Under the pieces are notes generated by a model. It did not search any database, was not told the DNA's origin, and saw only the letters and a program-made list of their open reading frames with translations. A stretch of DNA of 64,000 nucleotides, from positions 1 to 64,000 of the forward strand of contig JAJOZX010005786.1 in the NCBI GenBank assembly GCA_023014485.1, written 5' to 3'. The DNA is from Bathynomus jamesi. Taxonomy: Eukaryota > Arthropoda > Malacostraca > Isopoda > Cirolanidae. Every line of letters begins with the position of its first letter. The stretch's first letter is position 1. Of this stretch, positions 10,521-21,336 are shown one piece after another. The position numbers were made by a program, and so were the translations under genes.

Positions 10521-11879
10521 TCGGTGATCGATCACCTATCGGGTCAACTAAACTCAATGGATGGAATTTGGATCCAACTTAGGTGTTTCCAAATCGAGCC
10601 TCTTGAAATTTTGACAAAAAAAATATCAAAGTTTATACTGCTACTGATTATCACTTTTTCGTATTTAATTTACCGAATTTTCTTGATATTTCACTTCGAA
10701 ACAATAACTATAATTTGCTCTTGCCAAATTCACGGAAAACTATTACAAATTTTACAGAATTCACAAGAATTTAATCACGCTCTAGCTAAGCTACCAATAA
10801 GGTCACTTATGGCAGGTACATCGGAGAAGATAATAAAAAAATCATCAAACGCAACAAAACAAAACTGTAGAGTAGAAATATAAAAGCGCCCCTACATAGT
10901 AACCGTTATTATAATTTAAAAAATATTATGATTCAAACTACCTTCAGAAATTACATCAATACATTTAAATACAAAAGACAAAAATGAAACCCAGAAACTT
11001 CATGTCATGAATTCTCGAAAATCATGAACCCTCTTACACTTTGGCGGAAGCATACATAGATTACCACAGCGCTATTGGCAAACTAAAAGGCTCCATTTCC
11101 GGGTGAACACTCAAGCTAATGTTTCAGTTGCACGAGTAAACCCAAATGAAGTTTAAAAAAATAACAATTTTCCAAATCAGTCATTAAAAATAAAAAATTT
11201 AAATATTTATACCGAAAAGTTACTTTAATACATTAATTCCAATCTGAAACGCTAAATTTCATAGGAAGCAAACTCGCAATTCACAAACTACATCTGAGAG
11301 ACAACTCTCTCCTTCAACACAAAACCCAGTATGGTTTGTAAATTTCAAGAATTTCCGCAGTTTATCGTTTCCAAGTGAAACTAATGCAAATTTACATCGT
11401 CATTCTAAATATGAACATATTATGAACCCAAAAAAATACAACGCAACCTACTATGTAAACAAAAATTAAAACAAATCATTGCATAATGAAGAGTGTTCGC
11501 TTTGTTTGTAAGCGAGCCTTTATAAAAATAATCCTAACCGAATGAAACTGCATTACATCCTGACATAATTTTGTAATATTTTCTATGCAAACGCGCGAAT
11601 GTAAAAAAAATATATTTTTAATACCCAAAATAAAACGTTAAAAAAAAAACATTCCCTAACAAAATAAAATCTAATTTCAGAATAAATAAAAAATTAAACA
11701 GCCTACGTATGCAAAACATCACTCGGAATTGTCTTGAAAATGAAAGAAAGAAAAAAATAAACAACAATTAGCCCACCTATAAAAATATAAAAATTAATGA
11801 ATGTATAAAAAAGTTAAAAAAACATTAATTTATCAAAAGAATTTACGAAAACAATTTCTGTATTTCAATTAAAATTTTT

Positions 11880-12141
11880 TTTATCTTTTTAGAAAAAATT
11901 TTGCTTACTGTGAAGTCTCACAATTTATATACGGCAAGCATATAATCTTACAGTGTCCGAATTTGACCCAGTATAAATTAGTGTCTTTAACGATTATTTT
12001 TCGACTTTAAACCTTAAAATTAACTTAAAATTATAAAGCGAATTTAAACTACACTTTATTTACATCCAATCAAAGAATACTCTTAAAAACTCCTACTAAA
12101 TTCTGGAAAATTTTGTTACTTATTGAATCTCTTAGAATGCT

Positions 12142-12184
<43 letters not shown>

Positions 12185-12583
12185 TATATATATTTTTATT
12201 ACCTAAAAATGCATCACATATTTACGTTCAAACCTAACTTTACCGTATGAAAATGCGTGTCACAATCTATTTAAACAACTAAAATAATTTAATTCATATA
12301 AGTAAGTGTAAAATTTATTTATTTATCTTTTTATAAAAAATTTTGCTTACTGTGAAGTCTCACAATTTATATACGGCAAGCATATAATCTTACAGTGTCC
12401 GAATTTGACCCAGTATAAATTAGTGTCTTTAACGATTATTTTTCGACTTTAAACCTTAAAATTAACTTAAAATTATAAAGCGAATTTAAACTACACTTTA
12501 TTTACATCCAATCAAAGAATACTCTTAAAAACTCCTACTAAATTCTGGAAAATTTTGTTACTTATTGAATCTCTTAGAATGCT

Positions 12584-12628
<45 letters not shown>

Positions 12629-12763
12629 TTTTATTACCTAAAAATGCATCACATATTTACGTTCAAACCTAACTTTACCGTATGAAAATGCGTGTCACAA
12701 TCTATTTAAACAACTAAAATAATTTAATTCATATAAGTAAGTGTAAAATTTATTTACTAATCA
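11880..12763. repeat. 442-bp tandem duplication, nearly identical copies
   Basis: Copy 1 is about 11880-12321 and copy 2 about 12322-12763. Landmarks such as ACGGCAAGCATATAATC repeat exactly 442 bp apart, and nearly the whole unit is identical except for the length of an internal (TA)n tract. The high identity implies a recent duplication inside an older LTR element. Confidence 0.9.
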
Positions 12764-13384
12764 TTATTATTATTATCATCACAATTATTACTAATTCCGT
12801 AAATGTAAACACAAAAAAGACTAAACACAAAATAGGTAGGCTTTTGACAGGAGTAATAAAAGTGGAAGGAACGAAACAAAAAGAAATGAGTCATCGGACA
12901 GCAATTATCAATTTAGAAATCTCTCTCCCCGACCGAACGAAATGAAATCTAAAGAAAACGGACTGAGGAAGGGAACAACGTGAAGAAAAAGGAAACAAAT
13001 GACTCGAATTTCGACTCTAATTTTTTACTCCACATTATAACGGCTTCGACAAGACGACTCAGAGAAATTTGAATTAGAGCGGATTTGGAACCATTTTATC
13101 CTTGAAAATTACGGACAAGCGCGCTATGAGAAGAAATTTTTAAAATGATGGGCGCAATTTTAAAAAACAGTTACAATGATATGTTAAGGAATGGGAATCG
13201 AAATTTGCTTGCAAATGGGTTAACACGATGCATCTTACTATTTAAATAATCGAAACAGAATATTTATTAATGCTATAAAGACTGTACAGTATAATACGGG
13301 TAGCAACAATTTTTACCGAAATATAAGGCGACGTGGGAAAGCCGTTATATTTGTGTAAAGGAACACCGCGTAGCCACAAAAAAT

Positions 13385-13956
13385 GTAGTGGTTAATTTAT
13401 TTAAGGGCCCATTCCTTCATTATTAATTCATTATTTACTTTACTTTCTATTTACTTTCTCTATCTTTCATCATTCTCTTTACACTCGTTTCGCTGTACTT
13501 TATAAATACGGGGAGACATGACGGAGTGGAGGCCATTATAATTTGAACCAGGCGAGGAGGACTGTGGGGGGGGATTAATTATACACTTAATTAACACTTT
13601 AACAACTTTTATTTGTACCGAAACGATTTTGATAAACGGGGTAAGGCGAGGGGTGAATTAACGTTAACATTTTAGTCGGAGAGAAACAAGAAATAATATT
13701 CTAAATTCACAACATCTTAACATCAAAACAACACCTTCTTAAGCCCAAGGCCATCCGATGACTGCCTTTTTCTGTGCATTTCTCTCTCGTCCCGCTTGGG
13801 CCGATTCTTAGTGTTGCCAACTTGACTTGTATTTTTATAAACAAACCATTATTTAACGTAATTACATTTCTTATTAAATATTATTATCTTTATTAAACAA
13901 CTATTATTAATTTCTTATAGCCAAAACATTATAATTCGCAATTAGACATTACTACA
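13385..13956. repeat. Right LTR
   Basis: Begins TGTAGTGGTTAATTTATT and ends TTACTACA, matching the left LTR except at the first ~25 bp and at scattered positions. GCGT follows at 13957, matching the left flank. Confidence 0.8.
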
Positions 13957-14631
13957 GCGTCCAGGGCCCAAGCAGCGGTTATATAGAGGGTAGTGAGTTG
14001 CCAGATATCACTTATTTATATATTGAGGGGTTACCAGAGAGCATTATATATTTATTTTAATTTTTATTTAGATGATTTGCCAAATAATATTTTTTATTTG
14101 AATTATGTTCAGGTGTACCTTATTAGGGTGATTTGCTTTGCAAAACCATTTAATTATTTATTTATTAACCCTTAACTGGTAATCCTCAACCAGAGGAACA
14201 CGTTAGGTAATGCGGGGTGCTACCACACCCCAAAAGAAAAATAGCCAAAAATCAGTTTATGAATTTAATGAAAAAACTGTGTTATAAATGAATTATTCCA
14301 TGTATTAACTAACTTTTAATCACAAAATAATGACAGTTTAAGTATAATATGTATTTGAAATAAATGAAGAGAAAAAATATTTGCTTATTTCCCCGTAAAA
14401 AAGACCAACAAACCAAACAAAATTATAATAAAAAAAATAAAAGTTTCATGAAGATCTCTGGGCAACCACTGACTGTACGATAGTGGAGGAAGACATGGAA
14501 GGACTGGCATGCCCGGTAATGCACACACAGCTGTAGAAGAGACGAGTAAAATGTTGCTTATTTTTGGTTGTGATTTTATGGCGCAGGTTTCACAAGCCAC
14601 ATTTAATGCCTATATATGCGAATTATTATTC

Positions 14632-15441
14632 TCAAGTACTGATATACATCATATAACACATATAGCTATGTACAAATAGTAGCCTCTCTTCCCTAGTGTT
14701 TTTATCATCAAAGCGGAGGCACCTCAGGAGAAAGCAAAAGCGCCTCTCACTCATTGCAGCCCTGTATATTGCAGGACCAAATTGTGGACTCCACATGTCA
14801 AAGGCTGTTTTGTGGTTATCATGATTCATTCCGGAGAATAAAAGAACTCCCAAAAGAGCCCTCATCTCAGGTTCTGTCGCACGGTCCACTGTTGCCGGCT
14901 GTTTCTGATACTTCTGAGCCAAAGACCTTATGGTGTCATTGGTACAGTCGAGAATGTGGTCATTGATAAATTTGGTCAGGAACAATTCCAGATATGCAAG
15001 GGGATTCGTAGCAGCTACAGCTCTATGAGTGGGGCCGGGTTTCATGGGTGGGATGATGTGCTGTGGAGTCCGGGAATGTGCTCTTATAGATGGCTTAGTG
15101 CTCCAGCGGTGCCCATTCTTGCCTTGGATTGATGTCCTTTGAAAGCAGTGGAGCACTCCTTCATGGTGGTGCCACCTCTTGGTCGCAGGTGTAGCAACAG
15201 CGGCAGTAGGTATAGCAACAGCGGCAGCAGGTGTGTGGCTGTGTCTGGGGCAGCGGCGTATCACGGGCTCCTCTCCACTCTCAGTATCATCATCATCCTC
15301 GTTTGGTTGTGGCATATATTCTTCACCTTCACTACTATCATACATAGTCATTACTTCAACATTGTCTTCTTCAAAAGTGTCCACATCAGACACTTCTGGC
15401 TCATCAAAGTCAATGTCTTTGTCTTCGACATTACTAGCCAT
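14632..15441 (-). pseudogene. piggyBac-type transposase, N-terminal half
   Basis: The start codon is 15441-15439. The first 70 residues are very acidic (DFDEPEVSDVDTFEEDN, then a DDDDTESGEE patch), as usual for piggyBac N-termini. The DDE_Tnp_1_7 region begins with NPLAYLELFLTKFINDHI and continues through MRALLGVLLFSGMNHDN and AFDMWSPQFGPAIYRAAMS to RCLRFDD. At that point, after NTREER, the frame ends without the catalytic aspartates. The C-terminal half and cysteine-rich tail were not recognised before the terminal repeat, so the gene is a deletion product. The hAT inserted directly upstream of the ATG and would also remove its promoter. Confidence 0.85.
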
Positions 15442-15748
15442 ATTGTAACCAGGGCCGCATTTAGGGGGTGGCGCACCGGGCAAATGTCCAAGCCCCCGCG
15501 CCCGATGGGCCCCGCAAATTTCAATTGAAAAAAAATTAAAAAGTCACGTATTTGCCATCTGCGACGAGTTTTACTTTATCCCGCAGGCGGCATGGCATCA
15601 GGCATTCTAATATCCGCTTCGATGGTGTTTAATTTGTTGCTCTTGTTAGTGTTACTCATTTCTAATGTTGTTACTAACTTACTTCTTGTTGTTTCTGTTG
15701 CAGATTCATGATTTAAGTTCTTATTGTTGGCATTGTAATACGTACAAC

Positions 15749-18700
15749 ATGGAAACGAGCCGTAACCGGGATCGAAGGAGGAAATATAAACCCGGTAGTG
15801 AAAAGCGTAAGGATAAGAAGCGCAGAGAAGAGTTTCTTGCGACGGTGCCGAAACTGACTAATTGCATTAAATCATCAGCAACTAAGTCAGCACCTTCAAC
15901 AGGCCCACCAGCTGCCTCCGCTACTTCAGCAGCTGCGTTTTCAGAAGACGCGTCTACGTCAGTGCGTTCAGCAAGCCCAGCAGCTGCATTTTCAGGAGAC
16001 TCGTCTACGTCAACCCCTTCAGCAGGCCCACCAGTTGCCTCCGCTACATCAGCAGCTGCGTCTTCAGAAGACCCGTTTACGTCAGTGCATTCAGCAGGCC
16101 CACCAGCTTCAGGACATGCAATTAATGACATTGGTTTGTGGCCACAAGTGCTGAAAGATATGAATTTAGGGAGTTCTGGATAGAGCGGGGAACATCAGAT
16201 TGCCGAAATTATGACAGCGACTTCAGTAACTCTTCAACTACTGAAAGTGGTACAACACGCCGATGTACGAAGACATTATTTGTTAAGAAACAAAGCCTGA
16301 CGAATGAGAGGATTGAGGTGTCATGGCTGTGCTATTCTGAGTCCACAGGCTGTGTTTACTGTTTTGTCTGTAAATTAATGTTGAAGACGGACAGCAAGTT
16401 CACAATCGGGTTCAACGACTGGAAACATGGTAGACAATCGGTCGAAGCACACGGAAAATGTGAGCAACATATGGTGTCGATGATATATTTGTTGGTTAGA
16501 AAGTCTGTCTCGGGCCGTGTTGATGATTCGAAACTGGTGAACCAGTTTGAAAAGGAGTGCAACTACTGGCAGGAAGTTTTGCGGCGCTGTGTCGACGTTA
16601 TCAAGTATATCACGTCACGAGGACTAGCAATTCGTGGACACGACTCCCGTTTCGGTTCACCAAACAACGACAACTATTACGGAATTTTGGAACTTTTAAG
16701 TAAGTATGACAGTTTTCTAACTGCGTATATAAGCGAGAATGCCAATAAAGGTAGCGGACACACCTCGTATCTCTCTCATATCATTTGTGAGGAACTCATA
16801 CTGTTGATGGCCGATAAGTACTTCGGACGATTATAAATATGTTGCGGGGAGAGCGAATGAACTTAACTAGAATAGCGTAACTTGGCTACTTCTTGATGAC
16901 GGGAAACGAGAAGGTCCCGGGCGGTGAAGTTTTTCTCACCTCCACTGACTGTCACTGAGGGGGCAAACGAGACTCCCACACGGCTGAACCAAGAAATGGA
17001 CTCGACCCGCTAGCTATTCCAAAGATTAACACTGTGTCTGAGTCGGGTCCACTTGAGAACCTGGAAAGCCCTGGCTTCAGGAAAGGTGTGTGCAATGTAC
17101 ACCCAGCAATACTTGAGGACTTCAACTGAATATGGGTGTACAACACAAGCAAGCAAGATTTTAGCAGACCAATCGTGAAGTAAACCAAATGTGGCTGGAT
17201 GAGAAAAGCAGATATTACCCTCTGTTTTTGTTTAATGAAGAGAATCTGGAGGTATTGTTGATTCAATGACCCTGGGCTTGTCACAAGGAAATCCTTGAAA
17301 GTAACGACCCCAGTCTATGAGGACAAAGGCTGAAAAAAATACTAGTTGGTAGAGTTCTAAGGGTTTATTAGCAATCAACTTGAATTATTTACAAGAGCTA
17401 GAATGGGTTATGAGCTTGAGTCTAAACATGGCTTAAGATCAAGAACTGGAACTTCAAAAAAAAACCTGAAAGGGTATGTTATACAGTGGTAAAATTACTG
17501 GACAACAAAAATAGAATTTCTAGAAAAAGATAAAAAAACTTAACCTATGCTAGAATGGTACAATTAGACAATACAATCGACCTCACTGGACCTAACATCC
17601 TTAAGCTAGACTTGAGGTCAATCCAATCACACCTATCTATTATAGTTAAGCCATTGAGAAGCAAAACCTGAAACTATTGGTCCTAGCAATACCTTAGCCT
17701 GCACACCGTTATGCACAGGCAATGTCCATTATCACAACGCACTCTGTTTTTCTTGAGTTTTCTTGTTCTTACCAAATTTAGTTGGCAAGCTAGAACTTCC
17801 ACAAGCGGAAGCCAACTGTGACTAAAAATGAGGTTTGTCTTTTCTAAAAATTGAAGGTGAATTTTCTGACAAGAATCAACAAAATCAAACAAAAACAAGA
17901 CTAAAGGGGATCTAAACAAACTACTGAGCTAGTCAGGCATTAAGCAAGACTAACTCCAGCAATATGGTCCTTTCCTTAAGAGGCTAATCACAATCCTCTT
18001 TGCTTGAAACTGAAGCCACCTGCATGACTACTGTCCTTGATTAATATCCTCACTAGCCCATCACTATCAATGTACCCTGGCCCTGGTCCACCCATCCATA
18101 CCTCCTGATTGGTAGACATCCCTACCAAAGGTGGGGTCTGCTTGCTCCAGGCTAGAGGTAACTGCGTGGGCTGGCCATGCCCCTTCTTGATGAGCAGTCC
18201 TCCATAACCCCCTCCTTTGTAGACAAGAATGGTGGTGCAAACTGGAGCAAGGCCTGGAAGACCCCCCTCAGGCTGATCCTTGAAGAGTGGAAGAGCCAAT
18301 AATGGCTCCATCCCTGAAAACACCTCCCATGAAAGTAGGAAAGTGTGATTGGGGTGTTGGGGGCGGGTAAGGACAGGGACATGCACTGGATGCTGTATGC
18401 ATGACAATCAAAGCAAGTACAAAGTGGGTGACAAGTGAGGGCATGTGCATGAGTCAGGCAGAGGCATGCAAACCAAAAATTACAGCACTTAACCAAGCTC
18501 AAGGTATGGTATTCATTATCACTATGTGCAGTCACTTTGTCCTAGAAAATTTACACTAGCTTCCTCCATGGCTTTACTAGCTAGGTCCTACCTATACATC
18601 ATGGTACAGCAAGATATACCTATGTTTATATATATCTTAACCAAGGCTCCGTAAAGCCGTTACAAAACTAGATACACCATTACATTAAACCTAGAAATAC

Positions 18701-20549
18701 TTATTTTAACAAAAAAAATATAATCATAGTACCATCAACTTAAATACAATACATAATAATCATATATACATAATACTTAATTAGACAGGGTCTAAAAAAT
18801 CACTTGATGGTTAATTAAATTAATCATGAACATATTCCAGAGGCCTAGAGGGTACTAATGGTAACTCCATTTCAGGACTTCTGGAATGAGTTCATGGAGG
18901 AGAATCACCAGCCAACCCTTGAATTACCCCCAACCCCCTCCTAACAGACTGGAGTCATATTACAAGCTAATTATCCGAGAAATCCAGCAGTCAAAATACT
19001 ACTCTCTATCCGTCGACTCTACGCCTGATGTTTCCCACACCGATCAACTGTGCTTCACCGTCCGATATGTGGTTGAGTCTGGGTCCGTCGAGCGATTTCT
19101 ACAGTTCATACCTATGAACACACATACAGGGAAAGGAATCGCCGACGTGGTCCTCAACTTTCTGGAGACGCATGACATTCGAATTGGAGACTGCAGAGGA
19201 CAGTCTTATGATAACGCAAGCAAAATGGCAGGGAAATACAAAGGCGTAAAGAGCCACATCAAGTCAAAATCTCCCTATGCTGAGTTTGTGCCATGCATAT
19301 GCCACTCACTAAATCTTGTGGGTAAATCAGCAGTGGGCAGTTGCACAGCAGCCGTTGAATTGTTTATGCTCATTCAGAATGTCTACACGTTTCTCGTCTC
19401 CTCGACATACCGATGGCGTCGACATGTAGAGGTTCTCGATAGTAGTTCCCGTAGTGAGAAACTAAAGGTCGACAAAGGTCTCTCCGATACCCGCTGGTCA
19501 GCCAAATAAGTTGCCGTCCAATCTTTAACCGAAGGCTACGCCGAGAATATCGTGGTACTGGATGAGCCATCAGCAAATACCAGCCAAACTGCGGAAGCCA
19601 GAATCGAAGCCAGGGGATTGTCTAAACAGCTTCAACAACTCGAAACAGCCATTTTATTGGTTTTATGGAACACTATTCTCGAAAGATTTCAAAAAACGAA
19701 TGCATCTCTGCAAAAACAAGGAATGTCGTTAGACTCAGCCACCCTCTTGCTGAAATCACCACTGCAATTTGTTGAAGGTCTCAGATCAAGATTTGACGAA
19801 TTCGAGGACCAGGACATCGGAAAGTGTGGTCATTGAGTATACAAGGAATCGACTCAACGCACAAAGAAGAGAAAGCGCCATCATGACGAAATCAGAACTG
19901 CCGAAGATACGAACCTGACACCAAGAGATTCATTTCGGACCACTGCATTTCTACCGATAATTGATAAACTGTGTACCACTCTGAACACTCGTCTAGAAGC
20001 GTACGCTGTCCTGCAGAAAAGATTTGGATTTTTGTATTTCCTTCTAGTCCTGGACATCGACAGTCTTCGACGGTCAGCTGAACATCTAGTAGAATGCTAT
20101 CCGGCTGATCTGGAGAAAGAGCTGGTAACAGAAGTTGTGCAGTTCGCTGCCCTAATGAAACTCACCGAAAGTGAAACAGAATCCCAGACGGAACGTGAAG
20201 ACATGTGCAACAGATTTTATGGGTATATGAACACAAACGAACTGAAAGGAACATTCCCAAACATGGAAATAGCAATGAGAATATACAGTACCTGTGTATG
20301 TTTGTCACGAACTGTTCTGGTGAACGTTCATTCTCGAAACTCAAACTGATCAAAAATTACCTTCGCTCCACAATGGGCCAGGAGCGCCTTTCGTCCCTGG
20401 CGCTGTTGAGTATAGAGCATGAGGTGTGGCAGTCGGTGTTTCGAGGACACAATCACGCAGTTTTCCAAACAAAAAGCCAGGAAGCGTCCTATGTAATATT
20501 CATTACAAATCTACACTCTATCTACAGTACAGTAAGCTGTACAGTTTAG
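15749..20549 (+). pseudogene. hAT transposase with zinc-finger N-terminus (ZMYM1-like), intron-containing, decayed
   Basis: A splice acceptor (TTTCTGTTGCAG, ending 15703) precedes the ATG at 15749. Residues 1-40 are basic, then a Ser/Ala/Pro-rich repeat region. A frameshift near 16150-16190 joins this to a TTF-type finger (SWLCYSESTGCVYCFVC), KHGRQSVEAHGKCEQH, and GLAIRGHDSRFGSPNN. The exon ends at 16817. The next exon starts at 18948 with LESYYKLIIREIQQSKYYSL, then SVDSTPDVSHTDQ (first catalytic D), CRGQSYDNASKMAG (second D), IPCICHSLNL-like text, and SDTRWSAK. It is broken by a stop at 19507, a stop at 19834 and a frameshift near 20290 before the C-terminal dimerisation block (CSGERSFSKLKLIKNYLRS). 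All family landmarks are present, so this was a full-length autonomous element. Confidence 0.85.
16818..18947 (+). other. 2130-bp intron of the nested hAT
   Basis: The donor is ATAA|GTACTT at 16818 and the acceptor is CCTCCTAACAG ending at 18947, with a branch-like CTAAC. Joining the exons gives ADK-LESYYKLIIREI in frame. Without splicing the frame stops 6 codons later. The interior has no recognised gene, and ORFs on the minus strand (17988-18535) are Pro/Gly/Ser-rich without family resemblance. The intron is long for a transposon and may itself contain an unrecognised insertion. Confidence 0.7.
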
Positions 20550-21336
20550 CTGTTTATTAAGTGCATTACAACTGCGTAGCTGTTTATCAAGTGCATTACA
20601 CTAACTGTGTGGATGTTTATTAAGTGCATTTCAACTGTGTAGCCTACTAGTGTAGCTGTATACACAGTATTTGTACATAGTTAAGTTGTAGTTTTTAATA
20701 TCACATTAATAAGCCGAATGGCTTCCGCATGTGTGTTTTGTGTGTGTTAAAAAATATATCTGTTATGTGCATTACAAAATATTGCCATTTATTAACACAC
20801 TAAAATAATACATCCCGAGAAATAGTTTGCCCAAGGCCCCGCACACTGTAATTGTGCCCCTGACTGTAACTTATTTTGTCTTTTTTTTACCCTGCAAATT
20901 ATATATTAACCTGAAAAACACAAAATAAATATTAAATTTCATTATAATCCATCACAATTTAGCACATGGATTTTTTCAGCAACAAGTAAGATTCGTCCAC
21001 AAAGGAATGAAATGCACAAATGTCATAAAACACAAAATACTCAAACACAAGGACTATCACACATTAGGTAATGCGGGGTGACACCACACCCCACGCATAC
21101 TGTCTGACTGTTCACAGCCCAGAGAGCACACTTGCGCACCCGCCAGACGTCTGTGAAGGTTCAAGGGACACTGAAGGTACATGGAGTTTCAACCACCTAC
21201 TTTGTTGGGAAGACTACAAACATTTAGTTTCAATGATGAGCGGGGTTCAGCAGCACCCCGCATTACGCATTACCAGTTAAGGGTTAAAGGCAAGAACGAC
21301 TTTCTCCTTAAATTTGCTCGGCAAAAGAACTAATTA

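Larger units (their letters stand above)
8752..13956. mobile_element. Non-autonomous LTR retrotransposon (LARD-like)
   Basis: Two direct repeats of about 550-570 bp bound a 5.2-kb element. Both begin TGTAG and end TTACTACA, with the short TGTAGT..ACTACA inversion usual for LTRs. The flanks share GCGT (left, ending at 8751; right, 13957-13960), a 4-bp target duplication. The 4.1-kb interior has no gag, protease, reverse transcriptase or integrase motif on either strand. The two longest ORFs (9669-9935 and 10308-10883) look like chance frames. No clear primer-binding site follows the left LTR at 9301, and the polypurine tract is weak (CACAAAAAA before 13385). This is the structure of a large retrotransposon derivative mobilised by a relative. 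Confidence 0.8.
15450..20862 (+). mobile_element. hAT element (MYM/TTF-type) nested in piggyBac
   Basis: The ends are CAGGGCCGCATTTAGGGGG at 15450 and, on the other strand, CAGGGGCACAATTACAG from 20862. They are imperfect inverted repeats that share a following GGGCAAA box. Flanking octamers are ATTGTAAC (15442-15449) and ACTGTAAC (20863-20870), an 8-bp duplication with one later substitution, which is the hAT rule. The element carries a spliced transposase gene and a 2.1-kb intron, giving it a full length of 5.4 kb. Confidence 0.85.
14169..21283 (-). mobile_element. piggyBac element split by a hAT
   Basis: The ends read CCCTTAACTGGTAAT at 14169 and the reverse complement ATTACCAGTTAAGGG at 21269-21283, each flanked by TTAA (14165-14168 and 21284-21287), the diagnostic piggyBac duplication. 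Subterminal GTAATGCGGGGTG..CACACCCC boxes lie inside both ends (near 14214 and 21069), forming imperfect internal repeats. The 7.1-kb length is mostly the nested hAT at 15450-20862. Without it the element would be about 1.7 kb, short for an autonomous piggyBac. Confidence 0.9.

Noticed and set aside
10308..10883. 191-codon ORF inside the LTR element as a gag gene
   Set aside because: No zinc knuckle or capsid-like motif, and part of it is a short tandem repeat.
14385..14600. Minus-strand ORF as the cysteine-rich C-terminus of the piggyBac transposase
   Set aside because: Only CETCA and isolated cysteines are seen; spacing does not match the known C-terminal finger, so I left it unassigned.
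15139..15528. Plus-strand ORFs opposite the piggyBac gene
   Set aside because: Shadow frames of the acidic, Asp/Glu-rich transposase coding strand.
17988..18535. Minus-strand ORFs in the hAT intron as genes
   Set aside because: Low-complexity composition, three overlapping frames, no recognised domain.
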